A stretch of 64,000 nucleotides of DNA. Source: Phlebotomus papatasi. Lineage: Eukaryota; Arthropoda; Insecta; Diptera; Psychodidae. A program made the position numbers and the translations under genes. This document shows positions 53,060 through 64,000 of this stretch, piece after piece (the first letter of the stretch is position 1; each line of letters starts with the position of its first letter). The notes beneath the pieces are model-generated. The model saw nothing but the letters and a program-made list of their open reading frames with translations. It ran no database searches and had not been told where the DNA came from. The DNA is taken from positions 62,692,712 to 62,756,711 of the forward strand of contig NC_077224.1 of the NCBI RefSeq assembly GCF_024763615.1, written 5' to 3'.

Positions 53060-56000
53060 GTGAGTAGTAAACTTATGTAGTAAAATGCAAAATTATAGAT
53101 ATATGCTCATTCTGATATTTATTCATTTTAATTTTGACCACTCGTCGAATCAATATAACCGATATACACTAGAGAGAATCGCTTTGTTTGCATTTTGTGG
53201 CTACAACGAATAATGCGTGAGGCCGCCCCATACTACCAAAAACCACGGTAGCACAATAAAATACACACGTCCCAAAATGCGGGAAGAAGCCATGAAATGT
53301 AGAAATGAATGCTAATTAATGGCATTGAGTGCATATAGTGGATCATGTATAGAATTTTCGCCCATCTGTACACAGGGTGCAAAATAACTTTCAGCTTTTT
53401 CTGTCACTCATACTAATTACGATGCATTGAAAATGTGCAATCAATCAACTACTTTGTGCCAATTCGCAATTTACACATATATCCTTTCACATGAATTTAT
53501 CAATGATGATTGATTTTCCAATTTTATGAAATAGTTTCAGTGGATTTATTTTTTTGTAGCAAAAGCTTTATAACCTTCCTGAATTTGAAATATAATAACA
53601 AATATTGGATTGATGCTCAAATAACATTCTGATTAGAACGACTATCAGTTTGATTGGAATAAAAATCAATTTTTATTTCACACATCAATGAAGTTTAAAT
53701 TTTCCACAGAGAGCTTCAAATGGGGAGGTAACATTGATTGTCACATCACTTTAAATTTAAGCACAGAAAATAAATATTAATTTTAGATATTTTAAAAGAA
53801 ATCAGACATTGATTGATATATCAGCCCAGATGGGTACTATTAATAAAAAAAATATATATGAAATAAATTAAGACATGCATTCCACTTATATTTGATTTGA
53901 AAAAAGCTCTTAAATATTACAAAAACGAAATATAGGATAAACAATAAATTCGGGTAAAATATTTGTGAGTGATGTGATGTGAGAGAAACGTACAGTAAAA
54001 AATTCAATTTTACAGTCGTTTTGTAACCTCAAATTTGAACGACCGACGGTTGATTTCAAAACAAAATGTAAAATTTGAGGTTATGTAAAGAAAGTTTTGC
54101 ATAGAGTCTGAATTAGAACCATTTTTCTTTGGTGTTTCTTCAATAATTTCATATTATATTAACTTCCGCAACAAATTCTATTTATTTCATAATAAATGAC
54201 ATTGACATATTTTCTAAAGTTATTTATCTTAATTTATGGAAAGTGCATTTTACATGAATTCCATTACGTTTTTGAAAATATTGAAAATATTGTTCAAATT
54301 TGAGGAGTGAGAAATGTCATCTATATACCCCCCAAAAATGTTCAAATTTGGGGAACTCTACTGTAGTTAGTAAAACAGTAAGTTTCATAGAATGTTAATG
54401 TTTCAGTAAAAAGATGTGTTGCAATTTTGTCAGCAAAAAGATTGGATTTGGTCAGTAAACTAGTTTAAGCAAAACAAATCACTTAATTTTTACTGAGCAA
54501 ACTTACTAATTTTCTGGTCAGATTAAGTTTCTTTCTGAATTTTTCAAATTAATAAGTCACCAATCTTGATTTCTTAACTTATCTAACTTCTTTTTCTAAA
54601 ACTTACAAATTTTGAATTTCTTACTGACAATTTTTTTCCAAAATACTTACCATTCTGCTGCAATCTATAAATTATTGTATAATAATTAGAGTCAGAAAAC
54701 CTAATTTCATCAGAGAAAACCTTATTTCTTAAAATGAATTAATTCTTTTAAATAATCACCTCAGTTTCTTCCTTTCTCGTGATATTTTTAGTCCAATTTA
54801 TCTAAAATGTGGGAGTGACGTTCAAATTAATTGCTTTGTCTTTTTCTAGATATTAGGCATGTGAATTAATTTTAAGCACCGTCTATTTGCATCAGGCAAT
54901 ACTACCTATAACTTCATCCTGCAGCGCCATCGTTAGTAAACAGTATAAACTAGAAACCATTTTTTTGAAATAAAAACTACATATGTATCAGGAATAGTAA
55001 AACACGATATTCACATTTCGCTCCTTTCTCCTTTTAATTTCTCATTTTTTTCTTAGGACATTTCCTCCTTCCTCAGGTCTACAATTTGCAATTTTTTCAA
55101 AACATCTAGAATACGTAATGAATCAGCAATAACATTTTAAATAATATCTAAAATAATCGCGAGACTTATAAAGGAAAGTACTCTCCATTCGAACGTTCAT
55201 GCCTTCAAATAATGTGAATTTTATTTTAGTTTTCTTAAAAAATTAGCATACAGTAAAATTAAATATGAATATGAATATTTTTAATTTTAGTGATTACAGC
55301 ATTTTGATTTAAAAAATCACATTAAAACGTAAGTTAATGCATTTTTTACGCATTAACTTTTGTCCAAACACTGATGATTGTTTTATTGTTACTAATTTTA
55401 AATTTAAAATTGTTTTCATACCTATCAATTCAGCCAAGTCTATTTTGCTGTATCGCATAAACATTTGATTTATTTTTCCCTTTCTACTTATTAATTCTAA
55501 CGAATTTTAAGGTGTAAAATTCATAAGCACTATACAAATAACCAATAAAACATTAAAAATAGTTAAAAATAAAATTTGAGGTAATAAATTTAGAATCTTA
55601 TGGCTTTGGCACAACTTTTAGATCAGAAAAATTTCACAAAGTCAAAATTCACATACTTTTCTTTTTTAAAAGTTTTGCATCTGTCTAACCTACTCTTTCG
55701 TACTTTTCTTCTTCTTCTTCTTTTGAACATCATTCCCAATTAAATTTAATTCAGTCAAATTTGGAGTCGAAAGAATGAGATAAACTTATACAAATCTTTT
55801 GAAGAGCAAAGTTAGGCGATTTTTGATTTCTTGAAAATTTATCAATCTAAAAGCTGCCCCTAAGGCATTAGAAACAGTAGAAGTTTCACTCAAGCCAGGG
55901 ACCCATCAAGCCCAATAAAAAGTGAAGATATTTTTCACTTTTCCTTGTAAAAATTTTGCAGATATTGCACCGCGACTTAAACAAATTTGATCGTAGTTCC

Positions 56001-57212
56001 TGTATATTTTCGGCGACCATTATGAAATATGTATTTTTAGATAGATTTTAATGCAAGATTTCGAAATATATCAGACTGATAAGTCAATTCTCTTTAGGAA
56101 AAAACTTACCAATAGTCTTCAGTGCCTCTATGCAAAAACGTATGAAAAAATGAAATGTTGAGAGGTCCCTGCTCAAGCTTTAGTAGATAAAGGTTAAAGA
56201 TGTATCCACTTTACTCGCCACCATCGTAGACGTTAATTTATATAGAAGACCCAATTTTGTAAAATTATGGTTTTTTAATGTATTTAAAATTAACTGACCG
56301 ACTTTAATTTTTCGTGCCTCCAGCACACCTAGATACAGCTCTTAGATAAAAAAATATCATGGAATCAAAATTAACAACTTTTCAAACGTTTTCCGTATGT
56401 CTATCCCACTTTTTCACAGTCTTCTTCTTCTTTTGGACATCATAACAAATTCAGTTTAGTTCAATCCAATTTTGAGAACTTAAGAGTGGGATAGATTGCG
56501 TCAAATTTTTGAGAAAGAAGGGGATGTGAATTTAGATTGAACAAAATCTTCAAAAGAAATTTCAAAACATGCCTCATTGGTCCAAAGATGTATTTTACAA
56601 AAATTCAATATTTTTATAAAACCCTAAAACCGTTTCTTGAAAAATTCATATTCTACAGAAAAAAATTGCAGTATGAATGACATAAACTGTTTTTAATATA
56701 AATAACGATGTGACACATCTTTAAATACATAAAAAGTAATTGCAAGAAATACAAACTTTGGAAGCTTTGGCAAACTTAACGCTAAACTAAATTACATTAT
56801 TTTAGTCGTGCTGTGTAACTTACGGTTTTAATCTAAAATTATATTTCAGGAAGAATACGATTAATTACAAAATTTTGAACAGATTGTTGGAAAACATAAA
56901 AGTAAATCTTTGTATAGTGGTAGAACGTTACGTATATGCATCACTTATTTATATACATGTATTGCTCAACCCCAAAAGCTCATACATAATAATCGTATTC
57001 TAATCTTGTATGTTACTACCCATGTTTTTGGGGAGTTTGAGACAATTCTCAAATTAACATGCCTTACCAAATCCCAACGTGGGCAAACCTATAGCGATTC
57101 CCCTCTTAAGTTTTAGTTGCTTGCACAATACCACAGATTTAGCCTCAGTTGTGGTATAAACATAATTGATCAGAGCGTTTACAGGTATTTCTCGTATTCT
57201 CACATTTTGCAG
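53060..57212 (+). other. TMTC3 intron of 4.15 kb
   Basis: Donor GTGAGT, acceptor ATTCTCACATTTTGCAG, phase 0. It is mostly AT-rich. A possible degraded inverted repeat spans about 53994-54365 (TACAGTAAAAAATTC ... CTACTGTAG with AAATTTGAAC words). GGAAAGTACTCTCCATTCGA and then ACGTTCATGCCTTC at about 55168-55205 is a lone arm of the MITE family at 60519. No other feature seen. Confidence 0.75.
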
Positions 57213-57965
57213 GGATTATCATTCATGATTCTGCCTTTCCTGCCGGCATCCAACCTATTCTTTCCTGTTGGTTTCGTGATAGCTGAACGTGTCCTGTATA
57301 TGCCATCAATGGGCTTTTGTCTTCTGGTAGCCTACGGTTTTCACCTACTGTCGCAGAGGTTCAACAAAAAGCTGACATGGATGTGCCTAACATTTCTATT
57401 AATAACGCATGCAACCAAAACTTATGTGCGAAACTGGGACTGGGAGACAGAATATTCAATATTCATGTCAGGACTACGAGTAAATCAGCGGAATGCAAAA
57501 TTATTCAATAATGTGGGACATGCTCTTGAGAGTGAGGAACGATATAGGGAAGCCCTAACATTTTTTCATACAGCCGTTCAGGTGCAGGAGGATGATGTTG
57601 GTGCCCATATAAATGTGGGTCGTACATACAATCACCTGAAAATGTTCAAAGAGGCCGAAGAGGCATATCTAAAGGCAAAATCGCTGCTCCCTAAGGCCAA
57701 ACCAGGTGAATCATATCAGGCACGTATTGCACCAAACCATTTGAATGTATTCCTTAACTTGGCCAATTTAATATCGAAAAATCATACACGTCTCGAGGAG
57801 GCTGATATGCTCTATAGACAGGCGATTAGTATGCGTGCCGATTATACCCAAGCATACATAAATCGCGGTGATATATTGATAAAGCTGAACAGGACCAAGG
57901 AAGCCCAGGAAGTCTATGAGAGAGCACTCCTCTACGACAGCAGCAATCCGGATATTTATTACAAT
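57213..57965 (+). CDS. Tmtc3: TMTC3-like protein, internal exon D (GT-C end and first TPRs)
   Basis: The exon is bounded by TTTTGCAG/GG and TACAAT/GTAAGT, with 251 codons. The start has the family signature FLPASNLFFPVGFVIAERVL then YMPSMGF at the end of the membrane domain. A last helix (WMCLTFLLITHATKTY) and RNWDWETEYSIF precede at least four TPR units: NAKLFNNVGHALESEERYRE; VGAHINVGRTYNHLKMFKEA; HLNVFLNLANLISKN...RLEEADMLYRQAI; YTQAYINRGDILIKLNRTKE. It ends at NPDIYYN, inside a fifth repeat, so the gene continues past the window. The conserved NVGHALE, IAPNHLNV and LEEAD-LYRQAISMR words match TMTC3 closely. In the mature protein the TPR tail faces the ER lumen. There is no frame break. Confidence 0.96.
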
Positions 57966-58887
57966 GTAAGTGACATTTTCACAATATGAGCAACACCCCC
58001 TTATATAACCATGTCTTCTCTAATTAAATTTTAATTGCACACACTCCAGACATTATTCACCTGATGTTCCTCGCCCCATATACCACGAAAACACGTAAAT
58101 TTATCACTCACTTTGTACCCAAACCCAAAAACCATCGATATTGCGCTGGTATGAAGTGCAAGAATTTGCGCTGAAAACTCGATTAAAGTGTCCTTTCCGC
58201 AGTTCCAAAAGGAGAGGACGAATGGTCCTTGACAAAATCTCTTCAATTTTTTTCTGCATCCTTCGTATTTTGAATATCCTCCACCAAACTAGAATCACTA
58301 TGGCAACATCTTGTTAAGCATCACAAGTCCACTAACAAGAGATGAAGATTATTGGTATTTGTTCCTTCATCCACTTCATACGAAAATTTTATCTTAAACA
58401 TTCTCTCTGGTACACAATCTTCACAAATTCCAGTGATTTTTTCATGAGATTCCCAATTTGATAATGCTATTTCGGATATCTATTTTGAGAATATTGATTT
58501 TCTCTGAATTTTTCTTATGTTATCTGCAAAAGGACATGACCAGACAAATATTTACAAATATTGCTATTATTCAAGAATAAAAATAATTATCGATCTTGTC
58601 CGCAAGATGAATTTTATACAGCAAAAAAAGTAAGAAAGTCTTGTATTCATTTAATATTATCCAGCTTTGCAAATTGCTCGGTATCACAACTTTAATACAA
58701 TACCTCTAAAATAAGTTTTGAATTAGACTAATAAAGTTATTTAGTGGCCCAACTTTTAATAGCATTGTGCTCATAAGTTCAGTCATTTCGCAAAGTTCTT
58801 TTCCACTGTATAATTCATTTAATGTTTACCGGTTTAAAATCGATTTGAATTGATTTAAAAATAATCCAAAATATTGCTTATAACAAT

Positions 58888-59141
58888 TACACTGAGAAAA
58901 AAGAGGGTGCGATTAACATTTTTTCCTCAGAAATTTAACACTTTTTATGTGTAAAAATATATCAACATTTTTTAATGTTAATTTTACACCTTCTTAAAGG
59001 TAAAATTAACATGAAAAAGGGTACCGTTAACCCCTAATACACCTAAAAAGGGTAATATTTACACCGATTTTGGATCAATACTGAAGGATAAAATTAACAT
59101 TTCGGGAATGTTATTTTAACTTTTACGGATCTCTCTGTGTA
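58888..59141. mobile_element. TACACTGAGAAAA-type MITE, uninterrupted copy
   Basis: It begins TACACTGAGAAAAAAGAGGG and ends GGATCTCTCTGTGTA; the ends match after inversion over about 10 bp (TACACTGAGA / TACACAGAGA). The interior has repeated TTAACA/TGTTAA words with CACCTTCTTAAAGGTAAAAT. It is the same family as 25118-26175 and shows what that copy looked like before the Tc1 insertion. Confidence 0.65.
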
Positions 59142-59209
59142 TGTAGAACACAATTGAAGTTCAAGAAGAAAATGATTATTTGTTTTATAACCTATTCATT
59201 ATAATGTGT

Positions 59210-59877
59210 ACACTCAGAAAAATAATCGATTAAAATTTAGAGTTGATTTTACTTCTATTTAGGTGTAATATTCAGAAGAGTTGTTTTAACTTTTTTTTCC
59301 TAAAATCTACATGACAAAAAAAGTGTAAATAACTCTTTTTAAAACTGAAAATAACTCGTTTTAAGAGTTAAAATAACTCTTTTCAAAAGTTAAATTTTTT
59401 TTTTAGAGTTGAAATAACTCTTTCGTATCCCAAAATGAATATTTTTTTGCAATTATTTTATGTTTTTTTTTTTATTTTATCATTTTCTTTATTAATATTT
59501 TATTGTTCTGCAGTTCCCTATGTTCCGAGCAAAATATCACGTCTGATGCACGCACATGTCTTCATGAAACACTTGTTAGGCACATTTCTAGTTGGTGTTC
59601 CATATGAACTTTGTCGCACGAAAATCTTCTTGACTGAAGTATATTCTTAAAACGAAAACACTTAAGCATATACTTCAGTCGAGATGAAATTTTACATTGA
59701 AAAAGAGTAATAATTACAGCGATATCCGACGAAACAATTCAACTCGCAGGAAGAGTTGTTTTAACTCTATTTACTAAAATTTAAATAGAAAAGAGTGCCA
59801 ATTACATCGATATTCGCAGAGTTAATTCAACTCTGTAATAGAGTTGTTTTAATTTTTTTATATTTTTTCTTAGTGTA
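59210..59877 (-). mobile_element. AGAGTTGTTTTAACTC-rich element, copy 2 (inverted relative to 42221)
   Basis: The ends are TACACTCAGAAAAA and TTTTTTCTTAGTGTA, inverted repeats with one mismatch in the first 14. Inside are repeated GAGTTGTTTTAACTC and GAGTTAAAATAACTC words. The hairpin TTGACTGAAGTATATTCTTA and TAAGCATATACTTCAGTCGA lies at about 59630-59682. The order is the reverse complement of 42221-42855. The 71-codon frame inside is not a gene. Length 668 bp. Confidence 0.7.
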
Positions 59878-60518
59878 GTAAATCGAGACTTTAACTTTCA
59901 AAATTTTGACTGTTATTTCAAGATCTTAGCATTCGGGATTTTGGTTTTCGTTATTTTGACCTGCAATAAATGTGCCTGTATATCAATAGTAAATACTAGT
60001 AGTATTTTTTGACCAATATTAACAGTATTAAAGTTTTTTTTAATCATACTATTTTTAAAATCAAAAATTATTTTTTCACAATTTAGATTTTTTTATTGTA
60101 TTTTTTTTATTTAATTTTATTTTAAAATTTTGTAAAATCTTATTTATTAAAAAAAAGTCATGTGCAAAACTGCTCTATTCTTCAGAACATGTAGTACTGT
60201 ATATGACTAATAAACAGTAATTTTTTTTTGTGTTTTACGAAAAAAAATTATATCGTCTTTAAACAAACTAGAGTGAATAAAATTGAAAACCCGTTCCGAA
60301 GATATAGAAGAAAAGTGAGATATCATTTTGGAAACCCTCGAACCAGATTTTTAGCTGAGATTTTTTACAAACTCAGCTTAGCTTTCCGAAATCGATTTTC
60401 GTGGACGTATCGTCCGTCCGTTCGTCCACCGTGTAAGCACTTCTGGAGAGAGAACGAAGAGGGATATCAACAAGCAGAATCCGGGCAAACGTTAAATATC
60501 GATGTGTGGTTAGAAGTA

Positions 60519-60721
60519 GGGGAAAGTGCTCTCCTTTCGAACGTTCATGCCTTCGAATAATGTGAATTTCTTTTGTTTTTCGTAAGAGATTTACACTAAA
60601 TTATCACGAAATTATCAACAATTGATGATAAGCCACCTAATATTTAATAGAAATGTGTAAGTTTTTTAGAAAAACTAAAAGAAAATTTACATTATTCGTT
60701 CGAAAAGAAAGTACTTTCCCT
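60519..60721. mobile_element. MITE with GGGGAAAGTGCTC ends (TA flanks)
   Basis: The left end is GGGGAAAGTGCTCTCCTTTC then GAACGTTC, and AATAATGTGAATTTCTTTTG follows. The right end inverted reads AGGGAAAGTACTTTCTTTTC then GAACGAATAATGTAAATTTT. TA flanks both sides. A single related arm is at about 55168. No coding sequence. Confidence 0.65.
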
Positions 60722-60819
60722 TATGTGATGTCAGATCCACCTTCTAATGCCCCTTTCGCCATTTTGGGATACCCCGAATTTTTATTTTCCCAATAACTCA
60801 ACCTCTAAGGTCTAAGCTC

Positions 60820-61160
60820 TACACTGGTAAAAATAAAAGGGTCAAATTGACCCTTTTCAAAAGGATGGATCGTATTTGACCCTTTGAAAGGTTCACTTTT
60901 GTATCTCTTGAAATTTAGTATGCACATTTATCACGAATAATCATGTTTTATTGTAAACTTATTACTGATATCATATTTCTCTCATCTGAGCGAACACCAA
61001 AGATCACTTTTTCATTGTTTTTTTATTCGTTTATTCCGGAATTAAATAGATGTCAAAACCGTGACCCTTTCGAAGGGTACCTGGTGACCCTTTCAAAGAG
61101 TCAAATATGATCCATCCTTTGGAAAAGGGTCAATTTGACCCTTTTATTTTTACCAGTGTA
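60820..61160. mobile_element. MITE with long palindromic inverted ends (GGGTCAAATTGACCC)
   Basis: The first 50 bases (TACACTGGTAAAAATAAAAG, GGTCAAATTGACCCTTTTCA, AAAGGATGGATC) return almost exactly as the inverted last 50 (ending TTTTACCAGTGTA at 61160). Inside each arm, AAAAGGGTCAAATTGACCC is itself near-palindromic. Further GACCCTTT words lie inward. The outermost TA on both sides may be the target duplication. 341 bp, non-coding. Confidence 0.8.
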
Positions 61161-64000
61161 AGGCATCGACCGATCTCAAATTTTAGTATGTTATAGCTGG
61201 GCCTAAAAGCTTTCAATCAAAAAAAAAAGTTGGGTCTCCGGACCTCCCTGATCCGAGCTATTAGGAGTCAAAATTTAATTTTCAAATAGCCATATCTCCA
61301 GTTCTAATTGTCAGAATTTGAAAATTTTTGGTGTTTTGGAAAGGTCTCATGGAGTACTCTAATCGGATCGGATCAGTATATAACATCCTCAAGTGCTAGA
61401 ATTAAAGAAAAGCTCACGAGCAGTAGGGGCAAAGTCACCTGCATCTACGGTAAAGCACCCTTAAAATGGTGGGAAAACATTCATTAGAGAGGATCTAAGC
61501 CTTATCACAAGGGGATTTCGGGACCTATAGGTAAGAGGTTTTCGGTCCCATGTTTCGTAAAATCAAGTCCAGTTAAACTTACTAGATCCAATTCGAATAT
61601 CTTTATTTAGAGAAAAAATTTCTGATGCTATTCAAACTCGGTTCATTTGCATCATAAAGCAAAAACCCTACCACTTTACCCATTTACTGTCCATTCTATC
61701 AAAAAAATCTAAATTCCACGTACAATCTTCTTTCTATTATAGTTCCTCGAAAATTCCAATAATCAAACTACATTTTTTGTTTAATGTATCCCCTATACTC
61801 TCGCTTGCTCACCTATAAATATATATTTTATGCAATATTTCTAAAAGATTCATCAGTTACCTGGACAAATTCGAAAAAAATGTCTGCAGCTCTCCATCAT
61901 TTTCTCCTTATTCACTCCCATCTCTATCCCACTCTCCTGAATAATTTCATTATGTTTTGAGGGATTATCATCCGCCCACGGCGCTTCCTTCCGGTATTTC
62001 TTTTGTATAAAGCTAAGGATTGGATTGGCTCTGGCCAAGGTGCGGGGATGTGGAAGAGCATAAAAAAATTAATTTCCTCCTCCATCCAATTCGAGAGATG
62101 TAACTGAAAGATGGGAACTTGTAAGACAGCGACGCACACACATTTATTCACACGAATGGCAAAAGATGAGGAATGGTGCAGAGAACCAGGAAAAAAAGCG
62201 ACTGTGAGAGAAATGACGTACAATAATGAGCTTAAAAGCTTTACTATTTTTTTTTCTTTATAACCCAGAGTTGGATTATTTTTTTCTGCCCTCAAAGATG
62301 CGACCAATCGAGGTTATATTGTTCCCCCTCAATAATCAATCAAGATTAGGTTTTGTGCCATAATGTACTGGTATTTAGAGGAAAAAATTTCCACACATCC
62401 GTAAAGACGAAATACTTTTTCATGGAGAATGAGAAGGAAAGTGTCATAAGACGAAATGGAATATTCGTGACATTGTGAAAGAAAGTAAATTGAAATGGCT
62501 TTTTCGCGGACGGCACAAGGATGTTGTAATCCTCTTCGTGACTTAGATGATGGGGATAAAGGCAGCACCCAATAAATGGGAGTGCTGGGATAATAAAACG
62601 TGAAAAGTACAATTTCATGTTCTTGTCTATCAATTCGATGATGAAATAACGAGGATAAGCTCCAGAGGGGCAGAAGATGTTGGATGCAGTGCTAAATGAG
62701 TCTATTGGTGGGTAGTAAAAGAAATCAATGCACATGCGGGGTGATATATAGACATAGCAAAAATACAAGGTGAGCTAGCTGAAAATTAATTAAGCACTAA
62801 TTGCATTTTCCCCAGTGCCAGCGGAAAGTTAATTGAAAATGGAACTGCTGACAATTTTAAAATCACCGGAAGATTTCCTTGTCCATCTGTTAGTGCCATT
62901 TGTCGACAGAATCTTTTAATCCATCGTGAGAGTTGTAGGACATCTGACTGAACTAAAATCTGATTGCGAAAAATCCACGGAGAACACATACGTTTTTTAA
63001 AGGAACCTAAAGCATTCAGAGCACTTATTCCAGAGAATCTCAGGGAAAATTAGTATAATCACCCACTAACAAGTTTGCAAAAGATTATACATCTTTTTAC
63101 AAATCGTACAGAATTCGTACGATTCGTACAGAAATAAGACTCATTTTGTAATGTCTTTACGTAAAGTTTTACTATCAAGACAAATGCTTGAAAAAATCGT
63201 TAAATAATACGAAAAGGCTTTTATACAAAAATTTGCGAACAAATGTTTATAAAAAAAATTCAAAAATTTTCGTCATGTATGTTCAGTAATGAAAAAAGTT
63301 TGTGAACAACGTACAAACTTTTACGAATTTGTGCTGGGGTATACCTTAACAAAGATTTCGTAATTATCCGTTTGAAATTCACAAACATTCGCAAACGATT
63401 TAAAGAAAAAAAGAAAACAAAAATACTTTGCACATATTTTTTCAAGATACTGGTTACTCTTTCATTTTGGAAAGGATAAAGTAGGGTTAAGAAAAATTCA
63501 TCTCAAGTACAGATCAATCTTGGGGGAGCACATAAGCCTAACGGTAATATATCTCACATGGACTTCAGACCCTAACCCAATGCGCAAAAAATTACTCTGA
63601 CTCAAAAATGACTGGTTTCTGGTGTACAAGACATGGTCAAAAAGTTTACTCCTAATTGGAATCCTAAAAATTAGTCATATTATCGTCGTATAATGGTCAC
63701 AGCTTCTCTGAAGATTGAATTAGTAATATTATCGTTATTTTACGGTTCTAAAGTTTACTCTGCCATGAAGTAACAAAAGCGACTCCAAATGACGGTATTT
63801 TTCCGTACAAAAAATGACGCGCCAAAAACAATGCATTTGGCGTCCTTCTCTAGCGCATAGGTATAAAATCGACGTACACACTTTGAATGAAAACGTTAAG
63901 TGCACTTCACAACTTTGTATTGCACTACCACCGAGGACACTATTTTCTCTAAAATTCTTCACATTTTCTATCGTTTTCTACAACGTTCTATGTATTTTTT

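Larger units (their letters stand above)
57966..64000 (+). other. TMTC3 downstream intron, at least 6 kb, exon not reached
   Basis: It starts with a perfect donor GTAAGT. No TPR-coding exon was found up to 64000, so the rest of the gene lies beyond. It holds four MITE-like elements in 58.9-61.2 kb. The stretches 57970-58885 and 61165-64000 show nothing else; minus-strand frames near 61850-62990 and the small frames at 63260-63962 have no recognisable products. Confidence 0.75.

Noticed and set aside
52727..53080. Whole 117-codon frame as coding
   Set aside because: Only 52804-53059 matches TMTC and is bounded by splice sites; the outer codons are intron read-through.
53994..54365. MITE with TACAGTA/TACTGTA ends
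   Set aside because: Only seven end bases match clearly, and the inner AAATTTGAAC words are common in this AT-rich DNA, so it was not listed as a separate element.
57117..57212. N-terminal part of the 290-codon frame
   Set aside because: It precedes the acceptor TTTTGCAG and has no similarity to TMTC; the exon starts at 57213.
59435..59650. 71-codon frame with a hydrophobic start
   Set aside because: It lies wholly inside a non-coding element whose other copy at 42.2 kb does not keep the frame.
1..64000. CRISPR arrays, operons or bacterial-type signals
   Set aside because: No regularly spaced repeats with unique spacers, and the spliced gene, SINEs and MITEs show eukaryotic nuclear DNA.

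Overview
The window looks like AT-rich, repeat-dense insect nuclear DNA, most likely from a dipteran. The order is an inference; no species can be named from the sequence. Only one host gene is recognisable. Four exons on the + strand (11628-11743, 29425-29606, 52804-53059, 57213-57965) join with matching splice phases into about 435 codons of a TMTC-family protein. It is closest to TMTC3, an ER membrane protein with a TPR domain that belongs to a group implicated in O-mannosylation of cadherins. Its 5' and 3' ends lie outside the window, and its introns here are about 17.7, 23.2 and 4.2 kb.

The main feature is a complete endogenous retrovirus-like Ty3/gypsy element of errantivirus type at 15474-24397. 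It sits in the 17.7-kb intron in the same orientation as TMTC3. It has two identical 162-bp LTRs, a 4-bp target duplication (ATTA), a candidate primer site resembling the 3' end of tRNA-Val, and a polypurine tract. Its gag, pol and env are open. A GGGAAAC slippery site followed by a stem-loop lies inside the 31-nt gag/pol overlap. The env frame has no early ATG and starts at a splice-acceptor-like TTGCAG, which implies a spliced env mRNA. Identical LTRs and unbroken frames point to a recent insertion.

The rest is intron or flank filled with older mobile DNA. 1-11.6 kb holds the broken start of a psq/pogo-type transposase at the left edge, a pogo-like and a TTAA-flanked MITE, an RTE-type LINE tail, a tRNA-derived SINE with a 14-bp target duplication split by a MITE, another LINE tail, and a foldback element split by a pogo-like transposon. 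12-14 kb has a pair of related MITEs. 24.4-29.4 kb has a Tc1-type relic inserted in a MITE, whose uninterrupted relative lies at 58.9 kb. 29.6-52.8 kb has two SINEs of a second family, a minisatellite foldback, a second psq-type relic, several MITEs and a GC-richer block near 45-46 kb. 57.9-64 kb has a cluster of four MITEs, one of them an inverted relative of an element at 42.2 kb.

No CRISPR array, rRNA, free-standing tRNA gene or operon was seen. MITE and SINE calls rest on inverted repeats, target duplications and promoter boxes read by eye; family names would need a repeat-library search.
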